Shown one piece after another: positions 1-7,358 of a DNA stretch of 64,000 nt; position 1 is the stretch's first letter; every line of letters begins with the position of its first letter. Below the pieces are notes generated by a model that did not search any database, was not told the DNA's origin, and saw nothing but the letters and a program-made list of their open reading frames with translations. A program made the position numbers and the translations under genes. Source of the DNA: Halobacillus hunanensis (lineage in GTDB: Bacteria > Bacillota > Bacilli > Bacillales > Halobacillaceae); NCBI RefSeq assembly GCF_900166655.1, contig NZ_FVZB01000006.1, positions 1,054,001 to 1,118,000 of the forward strand, in the 5' to 3' direction.

Positions 1-1192
1 ACCAACCTTTTACGAGGTCTACTCTGTTGGCCATCTTCATTGAAGGATCCAATTGATAAAAATACTCTTTTATATCCTCAGCGGTGATTCGAAGCTCTCC
101 TCTGAACTTGAGATTTCTAAACTTCATACCGTGTGCAGATAGCTCCGTCAGGTAATGATCGATCATCTTTTTATAATCAACACTTGATTTAAAATCCACA
201 GCCTCTTGGTCTTCGGGCACGGAACCGTCGGCCTTGGTAACTAAAGATTCTTCAAGTTGTTCAAAAGGGGCTTGTAAAGTAAATTCACTATCCAGACGTT
301 TGGAAACGTACTCCTGAAATGTTGACTGTTGCATCGGCTCCTCACCTAATTCAGGCAGTACAGCAGCAACATAACTGGAAAACATTTGGTTTGGAGAAAA
401 CAGTAAAATCTGATCTGCATTGATTTGCTTGCGATGTCTATACAGTAAATAAGCCACCCTTTGCATGGCTGCTGAAGTTTTCCCGCTCCCAGCTACCCCT
501 TGGACAAGCAAGAGCCGGCTGCTTTCATTTCTAATAATCGCATTCTGTTCTTTCTGTATCGTAGCTACGATACTTTTCATTTGAGAACTTGCCTTGTCCC
601 CGAGAACTTTTTGCAGCAATGAGTCCCCAATGGTAACCCCGGTATTAAACATGCCTGTTAACTGGCCGTTCTCAATTACATACTGTCTCTTTAATTCGAT
701 TTCACCTTTAACAGTGCCGGAGGGGGTAAGGTAATGAGCCGGACCAGGTTCAAAGTCGTAGTACATACTTGAAACAGGCGCACGCCAGTCATAAACAAGA
801 AAGAATTCTTCTTCCTCATCCATGAGTGAAGAAACTCCTATATAGATCTTTTCTTTTGCTTCCCCATTCTCATCAAAATCAATCCGTCCGAAATACGGAG
901 ATTCCTCCATTCGTTCCAATAGCTGCTTATTCTTATGATAGTGACCATGGCTTCGTTCCCGTTCCGACAAAAGCTCTGATTGCTGTTTAATACTTGCATA
1001 GGTTTCTACGGCATCATCAACCTCATCAAAATTGACTGTCACATCATCCCAGAATTTCTTTCGAAGGTCTATTATATCTTCTTTAAGCGATGTTGTATTT
1101 TGCAGTAATTGTTCTTTCTTCGCATCGATCACCTTGCGTACATCGGCAAGTCTTTTTCGCTCGACACCCCATTCGTTACCATCACGAGTCAT
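1..1192 (-). CDS. helD: HelD-like RNA polymerase-associated ATPase (UvrD/Rep-type), 3'-truncated by the window
   Basis: The first 397 residues are visible and the frame is open to the window edge. The N-terminus (about residues 10-95) is charged and helical, as in the coiled-coil arm that HelD inserts into RNA polymerase. The HelD signature DWRAPVSSMYYDF lies at about 135-147 and a Walker A GVAGSGKTS at about 232-240. The ATG is preceded by GGAAGGAAG at 1201-1209, which decides the start. HelD proteins are usually about 770 aa, so roughly half, including the other helicase motifs, lies beyond base 1. Known role of the family: ATP-driven release of stalled RNA polymerase from DNA, acting with the delta subunit. 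No operon partner is visible. Confidence 0.85.
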   Translation of the reverse strand, partial: MTRDGNEWGVERKRLADVRKVIDAKKEQLLQNTTSLKEDIIDLRKKFWDDVTVNFDEVDDAVETYASIKQQSELLSERERSHGHYHKNKQLLERMEESPYFGRIDFDENGEAKEKIYIGVSSLMDEEEEFFLVYDWRAPVSSMYYDFEPGPAHYLTPSGTVKGEIELKRQYVIENGQLTGMFNTGVTIGDSLLQKVLGDKASSQMKSIVATIQKEQNAIIRNESSRLLLVQGVAGSGKTSAAMQRVAYLLYRHRKQINADQILLFSPNQMFSSYVAAVLPELGEEPMQQSTFQEYVSKRLDSEFTLQAPFEQLEESLVTKADGSVPEDQEAVDFKSSVDYKKMIDHYLTELSAHGMKFRNLKFRGELRITAEDIKEYFYQLDPSMKMANRVDLVKGW

Positions 1193-1218
1193 AACATAAT
1201 CTTCCTTCCGCAAAAAAG

Positions 1219-1247
1219 TTGACAAACCTCCCAAAATCATTTAAAAT
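1219..1247 (+). promoter_or_regulatory. Sigma-A promoter for cysK
   Basis: TTGACA at 1219-1224 and TAAAAT at 1242-1247 are separated by 17 bp. This predicts transcription from about 1254 and a leader of about 150 nt before cysK. Confidence 0.7.
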
Positions 1248-1323
1248 GTAAAATGGATAGTTATACACTTAACAAAATACCAAAATTTATAATACCACAC
1301 TTTTCTGTGGAAAACAAACTCTT

Positions 1324-1347
1324 AGACACCAGTGTGTGTCTTTTTTT
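1324..1347 (+). terminator. Terminator-like hairpin in the cysK leader
   Basis: AGACAC (1324-1329) pairs with GTGTCT (1336-1341) across a 6-nt loop and is followed by a run of seven T. No rightward gene lies upstream, so it sits between the predicted cysK promoter and its start codon and could act as an attenuator. A weaker hairpin, CCACA/TGTGG, precedes it at about 1295-1311. Confidence 0.5.
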
Positions 1348-1406
1348 ATGCTATTTATTGATACTATGATATTATTTTTCTATAACTAAAGATAAGGAGT
1401 GACAGC

Positions 1407-2336
1407 ATGCAAGTTGTTCATAATATTGCTGATTTAATCGGAAATACTCCGCTTGTAAAACTTAACCGAATAGTTCCAGAGGATAGTGCAGCTATTTACT
1501 TAAAATTAGAGATGCAAAACCCCAGCGGCAGTGTGAAAGACAGAGCTGCTTACAATATGATCATGCAGGCTGAGGAAAATGGCCACCTTAAAGAAGGGTC
1601 CACCATTATTGAACCAACCAGCGGCAATACAGGAATTGGAATTGCTATGAACGCCGCCGCTCGCGGATATCGTTCCATTTTAGTTATGCCCGATACAATG
1701 ACCCAGGAGCGTATCAACCTATTAAAAGCTTATGGGGCAGAAATTTTTTTAACACCAGGTGACGAAAAAATGCCTGGAGCAATCGCTAAGGCTAAAGAGC
1801 TTGTTGAAGAGATTGACGGCGCCTTCATGCCAATGCAGTTTGAAAACGAAGCAAACCCCGATGCCCATAGAAACACAACGGCAACGGAGATCATTGAGGC
1901 CATGAATGAAATCGGCAAACCCCTTACTGCATTTGTCTCGACAGCGGGAACTGGCGGGACGATAACCGGTACAGGCGAAGAGTTAAAAAAACACTATAGT
2001 GATTTATCGATTCACGTTGCGGAGCCTTCAGGTTCCCCTGTACTATCGGGCGGAGAACCGGGTAAACATAAACTTGTAGGGACGAGCCCTGGTTTCATCC
2101 CAGACATCTTAAACGTGAACGTCATGGATGAGATTTTCCAAGTGACTGATGAAGATGCTTATGACGTGACCAGGCGGTTAGCACGCGAAGAAGGACTGCT
2201 GCTTGGAACCTCAAGCGGTGCAGCTTGCTGGGCAGCACTTGAAGTTGCTAAAAGGAAAAGCCCAGAAGATGTAATCGTGGTGATCGCACCTGATACAGGA
2301 GAACGTTACTTATCAGGCGATCTTTTCCGTTATTAA
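1407..2336 (+). CDS. cysK: Cysteine synthase (O-acetylserine sulfhydrylase), PLP-dependent
   Basis: Makes L-cysteine from O-acetylserine and sulfide in the cytoplasm. The 309-residue length is standard for CysK. The N-terminal LIGNTPLVKL motif, the PLP lysine at about K44 in SGSVKDR, the TSGNTG substrate-binding loop at about 71-76, the phosphate-binding GTGGTITG loop at about 180 and the C-terminal GTSSGA motif are all present. The start follows AAGGAG with normal spacing. It stands alone, bounded upstream by a hairpin-containing leader and downstream by a bidirectional terminator. Cystathionine beta-synthase (MccA) belongs to the same fold family, but no mccB or mtnN neighbour supports that alternative. 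Confidence 0.88.
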   Translation: MQVVHNIADLIGNTPLVKLNRIVPEDSAAIYLKLEMQNPSGSVKDRAAYNMIMQAEENGHLKEGSTIIEPTSGNTGIGIAMNAAARGYRSILVMPDTMTQERINLLKAYGAEIFLTPGDEKMPGAIAKAKELVEEIDGAFMPMQFENEANPDAHRNTTATEIIEAMNEIGKPLTAFVSTAGTGGTITGTGEELKKHYSDLSIHVAEPSGSPVLSGGEPGKHKLVGTSPGFIPDILNVNVMDEIFQVTDEDAYDVTRRLAREEGLLLGTSSGAACWAALEVAKRKSPEDVIVVIAPDTGERYLSGDLFRY

Positions 2337-2345
2337 ACCATGAAA

Positions 2346-2380
2346 GAGAGCCACTAGTTTAAAGTGAGGCTCTCTTTTTT
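2346..2380. terminator. Bidirectional terminator between cysK and the TRIC gene
   Basis: GAGAGCC (2346-2352) pairs with GGCTCTC (2368-2374), followed by a T-run on the plus strand. It serves the two converging genes. Confidence 0.8.
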
Positions 2381-2384
2381 TACG

Positions 2385-2996
2385 CTATAATCGATATAAA
2401 TCGCGAAACCGCAAATGCCAGCCCGAGTGATAGGAAATAATGCGACAGCTGAAAACAACCCCGAATAAAGTATATTTTTGCCACACGTTCCCTAGATCTA
2501 CTAATTCCAGACCAACGATAAGGCCAATCGCCATTGCCCATACAGCATAAATCTCCTGATGAAGCACCATAGGTCTTCTTTGGGCAAGCACATCCCTCGT
2601 CATTCCTCCCCCAACGCCGGTTATGATCGCTGCAAAGATAATACCTCCAAGCGGAAAGTTCTGCTCAATTGCGAAAGCCGCACCTTGCAATGCAAAAGCC
2701 GATAACCCTATCGCATCCAGATAAACGTTCCAGCGGTCCCAGAACATCACCCAGCCTTTTGGAAAAAAGTAGACTACCGCAATCGTGAAAAAGGCGACAT
2801 AAAACAGATAACCCTGCTCCCAAACATGGACAACCGGTACATCCATGGCTATATTTCTAATAATTCCTCCAGCAAAAGGAGTGGCAATACCTAACATAAA
2901 CGTACCAAATATATCGTACCGCTCACTCAAAGCCACAATGGCTCCACTAAAGGCAAACGCACTGACAGCTATAATCGTTAATATCTCAAAAGACAT
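2385..2996 (-). CDS. TRIC / YadS-family (UPF0126) membrane protein
   Basis: A 203-residue polytopic protein with about seven hydrophobic segments arranged as two similar three-helix units. Each unit carries a glycine-rich kink: GGIIRN in the first half and GGGMTRD in the second. This is typical of bacterial trimeric intracellular cation channel (TRIC) homologues. The ATG at 2996 follows GAGAGGGGGGA by five bases; an in-frame TTG at 3014 overlaps that ribosome binding site and is unlikely to be used. Bacterial members conduct K+/Na+ in vitro, but their physiological role is not settled. It converges on cysK. Confidence 0.82.
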   Translation of the reverse strand: MSFEILTIIAVSAFAFSGAIVALSERYDIFGTFMLGIATPFAGGIIRNIAMDVPVVHVWEQGYLFYVAFFTIAVVYFFPKGWVMFWDRWNVYLDAIGLSAFALQGAAFAIEQNFPLGGIIFAAIITGVGGGMTRDVLAQRRPMVLHQEIYAVWAMAIGLIVGLELVDLGNVWQKYTLFGVVFSCRIISYHSGWHLRFRDLYRL

Positions 2997-3279
2997 CACG
3001 GTCCCCCCTCTCAACGTACTTTTTTAGCCAACACGCCATACTAATCAAGTCAAGATTACTTTATCTCTATTCAGGGTAAAAAACTAATAGCTTATTACTT
3101 AATCAAAAAGCTGGACAAATAGTGATTTAGATCGCTATATAATAGATACCTTCTAAAAGGCATCCTGCTTTCTTGAAATATTTTAAATGACGGGCTAATT
3201 TGTTGCAAACTGCCACAAGGACTTTCAGAACAACACTCGAATAAATATATTAATATAGAGATAGTAGGTGTGGAAAATT

Positions 3280-3807
3280 ATGAGACATTGGCTGGTTCAA
3301 CTAAGGAAGGAAAGAAATTTAACACAACAACAAGTAGCTAAAGGGGCATTTATAGACAGGGCTTATTATGCACAAATTGAGACAGGGTCCAGGAACCCCA
3401 GTATCGCAGTTGCCTCACAAATTGCAAGTTTTCTTCATGTGAATCCGTCGTTATTTTTCTCTGAACATTTAAGCGAACCATTTAAACTCGCCCTTCTTCA
3501 TTCCCCTATTATCGTGGCACATTGTGACCTTGAATTGAAATATACTTGGATGTTTAATCCCAATCCAGACTTTGACACAAGGACCATTATCGGAAAAAGA
3601 GATGATTATAATGGTACAAACAATGGAATTGTCGAGCTTATGGAGTTTAAGCGTAACATAATAAAAACAAAAGACACGCTTCACAGGCGCATTCATTTTC
3701 CTGTTTCTGATGGCATTGTAGAATATTATGTTTTTGGCCAGCCCTTATATGATAGCGATGGACGGATACTTGGAGCAGCAACAACTTCTACTGCACTATT
3801 ACCATAA
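3280..3807 (+). CDS. HTH (XRE) regulator with a C-terminal PAS-like sensor domain
   Basis: Residues about 5-62 form a Cro/C1-type helix-turn-helix (LTQQQVAKGAFIDRAYYAQIE). Residues about 70-175 resemble a PAS domain of the kind that ends in a GRILGAATT strand. An ATG at 3280 follows TAGGTG; a GTG at 3268 is the alternative start. No cognate kinase is present. A small Sda-like gene begins 17 nt after its stop and is probably co-transcribed, so the regulator may link an internal signal to sporulation initiation; that link is inference. The target genes are unknown. Confidence 0.7.
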   Translation: MRHWLVQLRKERNLTQQQVAKGAFIDRAYYAQIETGSRNPSIAVASQIASFLHVNPSLFFSEHLSEPFKLALLHSPIIVAHCDLELKYTWMFNPNPDFDTRTIIGKRDDYNGTNNGIVELMEFKRNIIKTKDTLHRRIHFPVSDGIVEYYVFGQPLYDSDGRILGAATTSTALLP

Positions 3808-3824
3808 GGCAAGGGGGTACTACC

Positions 3825-3977
3825 TTGAATTTAGAGCAGTTACCTATACGTATACTTAAAGTAACCCATAAGAGAGCCATTGAACTGGAATTAGATGAAG
3901 AATTCATCAATCTTATTGAGAATGAATTATCTAAAAGAGAATTCAAACGAAAAGTACGTCTTGACAGCATTAATTAA
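3825..3977 (+). CDS. sda: Sda-like sporulation histidine-kinase inhibitor
   Basis: A 50-residue product from a TTG start preceded by AGGGGG with about eight bases of spacing. Its core KRAIELELDEEFINLIENEL matches the helical-hairpin pattern of Sda (a short helix, then a D-x-x-F-I-x-L-I-E-x-E-I/L helix and basic residues). Sda blocks autophosphorylation of the sporulation kinase KinA when replication is disturbed. Unlike B. subtilis Sda, the basic tail is longer and the gene follows an HTH-PAS regulator. I see no DnaA-box cluster upstream. The size and motif make the family assignment good; the physiological target is inferred. Confidence 0.72.
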   Translation: MNLEQLPIRILKVTHKRAIELELDEEFINLIENELSKREFKRKVRLDSIN

Positions 3978-4133
3978 ATCTAAACACTCGGCGACTATTA
4001 CTTCACGTGGCTGCTTCCAGAGGAAGAGCCATTTAAGAGAGATACTTTCATAATGCCCAGAATCAAAGATTATATAAAGATCGAAACAAGCGAAAGATTT
4101 TTTCTTTGCCAATTCTTTTCCATCTTAACCTTA

Positions 4134-4162
4134 TTGACAAATATAACACAACATAGTATCAT
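4134..4162 (+). promoter_or_regulatory. Sigma-A promoter of the ring-cleaving dioxygenase gene
   Basis: TTGACA at 4134-4139 and TATCAT at 4157-4162 with 17-bp spacing. The MhqR-like operator begins one base after the -10 box. Confidence 0.72.
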
Positions 4163-4163
4163 T

Positions 4164-4181
4164 TATCTTGAATTCGAGATA
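4164..4181 (+). promoter_or_regulatory. MhqR-type operator
   Basis: TATCTTGAATTCGAGATA is an 18-bp near-perfect palindrome with one mismatched pair. It closely matches the known B. subtilis MhqR operator (TATCT-cgAATTCg-AGATA) that controls quinone-detoxification genes. It covers the expected transcription start, as a repressor site should. No mhqR gene is in the window. Confidence 0.75.
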
Positions 4182-4212
4182 AATACGAATACTTATTCAG
4201 GAGGTGGTTGAT

Positions 4213-5166
4213 GTGAATATTAAAGGAATTCATCATGTATCAGCCATTACAGCCAACGCTAAGAAAAATTACGATTTTTATACAAATGTTTTAGGCATGC
4301 GACTCGTTAAAAAAACAGTAAATCAGGACGACAACTCTATGTATCACTTGTTTTACGCTGATGAAAAGGGGAATCCCGGTACAGATTTAACCTTTTTTGA
4401 GATACCACGAGCTGGAACGACTTACCCTGGTACTCACAGTATTTCAACCACTTCATTAAGGGTGAAAGATGACAGGGCTTTAGATTATTGGAAAAAGCGC
4501 TTTGACCAGTTTGGGGTCGAACAAGAACCGATTAAAGAACTTATGAACAGGAAAACTTTGTCTTTCCGTGATCCTGAAGGTCAGCGAATGACACTCGTAT
4601 CAGATGAGAATAATGAGGGTGTAGCACCTGGAGTGGCTTGGGATCAATCTCCAGTGCCCCAGGAAGTAGGAATTAACGGACTTGGCCCTGTCCATCTGAC
4701 CGTTGCCGATGCTGCCCCTACAGCAAAGGTCCTGACTGATATCCTCGGATTCCGTAAAGTTGGAACAGTTGATGATCGTATTGTTTTTGAAACGGGAGAA
4801 GGCGGAACTGGAGCAGAAATTCATATTGAGGTTAATCCGGAATTGCCACGAGAACGTCCTGGCCGCGGCAGTGTCCATCACGTTGCTTTTCGTGTCAAAG
4901 ATGAATCAGAACTTGCCGAATGGGCAGATAAAATCAAACACGCCGGTTTCCCTAATTCAGGGCTAGTGGACCGTTTTTATTTTAAATCTCTATATTTCAG
5001 GGAGCCAAACCACATTCTATTCGAGCTGGCAACAGATGGCCCGGGATTTACTACAGATGAAGATGAGAAGCATTTAGGAGAAAGCTTAGCTCTTCCTCCC
5101 TTCCTTGAACATAAACGTGAGGATATCGAATCAAAATTAGTTCCTCTTAATACTCTAAACCATTAA
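4213..5166 (+). CDS. mhqO: Ring-cleaving dioxygenase, VOC family (MhqO-like)
   Basis: A 317-residue vicinal-oxygen-chelate protein with two glyoxalase-like modules (about 5-140 and 150-285). Each begins with a conserved histidine strand (GIHHVSAIT; GPVHLTV and later SVHHVAF), and a C-terminal glutamate lies in ILFELATDG, the usual metal-ligand pattern. A GTG at 4213 sits eight bases after AGGAGG; the ATG just before it runs straight into a stop. MhqO-type enzymes are thought to cleave hydroquinone or quinone-thiol products during electrophile stress. The MhqR-like operator upstream supports this role. Confidence 0.85.
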   Translation: MNIKGIHHVSAITANAKKNYDFYTNVLGMRLVKKTVNQDDNSMYHLFYADEKGNPGTDLTFFEIPRAGTTYPGTHSISTTSLRVKDDRALDYWKKRFDQFGVEQEPIKELMNRKTLSFRDPEGQRMTLVSDENNEGVAPGVAWDQSPVPQEVGINGLGPVHLTVADAAPTAKVLTDILGFRKVGTVDDRIVFETGEGGTGAEIHIEVNPELPRERPGRGSVHHVAFRVKDESELAEWADKIKHAGFPNSGLVDRFYFKSLYFREPNHILFELATDGPGFTTDEDEKHLGESLALPPFLEHKREDIESKLVPLNTLNH

Positions 5167-5208
5167 AAAGCCTGTGATCCTTATAATGGATCACAGGCTT
5201 TGCTTTTA
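5167..5208. terminator. Bidirectional terminator between mhqO and the aconitase gene
   Basis: A perfect 14-bp stem (5167-5180 with 5188-5201), 7-nt loop, and T-rich flanks on both strands. Confidence 0.85.
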
Positions 5209-5220
5209 GGACATCTCTCT

Positions 5221-7170
5221 TTATACGTCTAACCGATTTTTCACCCAGTTGACTAATCCACCTGATTCCATCATTTCAAGTTGACGTTCGGAAAGAGCGT
5301 GCTCAGCTTTAATGGTCTTATTTTTGCCTTTTATGGTCACATCGATTTCATTCCCTTTGTGAATCGCTTTACGAAGGTCTTTAAAGATTAACACATCACC
5401 TTGCTCAAGATCTTCATAATCTTTTTTATTAACAAAGGTCAGCGGAAGAATACCAAAGTTAACTAAGTTCTGCCAGTGAATACGAGCAAAATCTTTTACA
5501 ATAGCCACTCTCAACCCGAGATACCTCGGAGCTAGTGCAGCATGTTCACGACTTGAGCCCTGTCCATAGTTAGTTCCACCAACAATGATATGGCCCCCTT
5601 CTTCCCGCTGTTTCATCGCTCTGTCGTAATACGTTTCATCTACAATTTCATAGGTGAATTTGCTAATCTCAGGCAGATTACTCCTAAATGGAAGCACTCT
5701 GGCTCCTCCTGCTAAAATTTCATCCGTTGAGATGTCATCCCCTACTTTAAGTAAGATCGGTAATTCCAGTTCATTTGGAAGTTCATCCATCTTAGGTATA
5801 GAAGCAATATTTGGTCCCTTCACAAGCTCTTCTTTAGCAGATTGTTCCGGTGTTAACGGTTTATCAAGGAGCTGTGTATCAATGGTAGGTTTATCAAGTT
5901 CCTGTACTTTCGGAAATTCAAATCCAGCATTTCGGGGATCTGTTATTTTTCCTTTTAATGCAGATATAGCAGCCGTTTCCGGACTACATAAGAATACACT
6001 ATCCTCTTTTGTTCCTGAACGCCCTGGGAAGTTCCTAGGTGTCGTTCTTAGGCTATTTCTCCCGGTTGCCGGCGCCTGCCCCATACCGATACATCCATTA
6101 CATCCAGCCTGATGTAAACGAGCTCCTGCCTGTAGAAAGTTTGCGATATGGCCTTGCTCAGACAAATCAATGAGCATTTGTCTGGAAGTAGGGTTTAAAT
6201 CAAATGACAACCCATCTGCAATATGTTTGCCTTCAACAATTTTTGAAGCAATGGCAAAATCACGGTATCCCGGGTTAGCTGATGAACCAATATAAGATTG
6301 GTAAATCGGTTCACCTTCTACCTCCCTTACAGTAACCACATTACCAGGGCTAGAAGGTTTCGCAATCATAGGCTCAAGCTCTGAAAGATTAATTTCATCC
6401 TGAACATCGTACTTGGCATCATCATCAGCTTTAAGCTCAATCCAATCGTCTTCCCGGCCTTGCAGCTTCATATAGCGCTTCGTTTCATCATCAGAAGGAA
6501 AAACAGTTCCTGTTGCTCCTAGCTCTGCACCCATATTGGCAATAACGTGGCGATCCATTGCCGTTAAATTCTTAAGTCCTGGACCATAATATTCAAACAC
6601 ATGATTGACTCCACCTTTTACTCCGTGGCGCCTCAACATTTCTAAAATGGCATCCTTAGCACTTACCCAATCCGGGAATTCTCCGGTAACTTTTACACCC
6701 CAGACTTTAGGCATTTTCACATAAAAAGGTTCACCTGCAATTGCCATGGCTACATCAATACCGCCTGCACCCATGGCAAGCATCCCCATACAGCCGTTCG
6801 CACATGTATGGCTGTCCGAACCAAGCAGAGTTTGACCCGGCTTGGCTAGACGCTGCATATGGACTGGGTGACTTACCCCGTTTCCTGGGCGGCTAAAGTG
6901 CAGCCCGAATTTTTTTGCAGCACTTTCTAAGAACAGGTGATCGTCAGGGTTTTTACTATCTTCCTGAATTAGGTTATGGTCAACATATTGAGCGGAAGCC
7001 TCTGTTTTCGCACGATCAATTCCCATTGCCTCCAACTCCAGCATAACCATGGTTCCTGTAGCATCCTGTGTTAAGGTCTGATCAATTTTTAAACCAATTT
7101 CCGCCCCTGGTTTCATTTCACCTTCAACTAAATGATCTTTAATTAACTTTTGTGTGACATTATACCCCAC
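5221..7170 (-). CDS. Aconitate hydratase, short (Aquifex-type) form
   Basis: Interconverts citrate and isocitrate through a 4Fe-4S cluster. At 649 residues it is much shorter than the usual Bacillus CitB (about 909 aa) and fits the shorter 'putative, Aquifex-type' aconitase group. Cluster cysteines appear in SHTCANG (about 122) and HQAGCNGCIGMG (about 350). The swivel domain carries YGQGSSREHAALAPR at about 540. The start is a GTG at 7170, eight bases after AGGAGG. It is monocistronic. It could be a second aconitase or a dehydratase for a related substrate such as homoaconitate; the cluster residues argue that it is catalytic. Confidence 0.88.
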   Translation of the reverse strand: MGYNVTQKLIKDHLVEGEMKPGAEIGLKIDQTLTQDATGTMVMLELEAMGIDRAKTEASAQYVDHNLIQEDSKNPDDHLFLESAAKKFGLHFSRPGNGVSHPVHMQRLAKPGQTLLGSDSHTCANGCMGMLAMGAGGIDVAMAIAGEPFYVKMPKVWGVKVTGEFPDWVSAKDAILEMLRRHGVKGGVNHVFEYYGPGLKNLTAMDRHVIANMGAELGATGTVFPSDDETKRYMKLQGREDDWIELKADDDAKYDVQDEINLSELEPMIAKPSSPGNVVTVREVEGEPIYQSYIGSSANPGYRDFAIASKIVEGKHIADGLSFDLNPTSRQMLIDLSEQGHIANFLQAGARLHQAGCNGCIGMGQAPATGRNSLRTTPRNFPGRSGTKEDSVFLCSPETAAISALKGKITDPRNAGFEFPKVQELDKPTIDTQLLDKPLTPEQSAKEELVKGPNIASIPKMDELPNELELPILLKVGDDISTDEILAGGARVLPFRSNLPEISKFTYEIVDETYYDRAMKQREEGGHIIVGGTNYGQGSSREHAALAPRYLGLRVAIVKDFARIHWQNLVNFGILPLTFVNKKDYEDLEQGDVLIFKDLRKAIHKGNEIDVTIKGKNKTIKAEHALSERQLEMMESGGLVNWVKNRLDV

Positions 7171-7291
7171 TCAGCACTCCTCCTTATTATTACGTTTCCC
7201 TATAATTAATTTCCTATGTTTTTTATACCCTTTTCATCCTTAATTTACTCACTATTTCCATTTTATATCTTAATAAATACAGAAATCAGCA

Positions 7292-7322
7292 CAAAAAAAG
7301 GATGAGATCAAAGATCTCATCC
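7292..7322 (-). terminator. Terminator of the neutral protease gene
   Basis: GGATGAGATC pairs with GATCTCATCC (7300-7322) around a 3-nt loop and is followed on the minus strand by a run of seven T. Confidence 0.88.
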
Positions 7323-7358
7323 GCCATCGATATATTTTAAGGGGGAGGATTAGTAAAT

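Noticed and set aside
3978-4133. A further small gene between sda and the dioxygenase promoter
   Set aside because: Short frames exist on both strands but none has a ribosome binding site or family resemblance.
5654-6112. 152-codon rightward frame inside the aconitase gene
   Set aside because: Shadow of the aconitase coding sequence; no family resemblance and no ribosome binding site.
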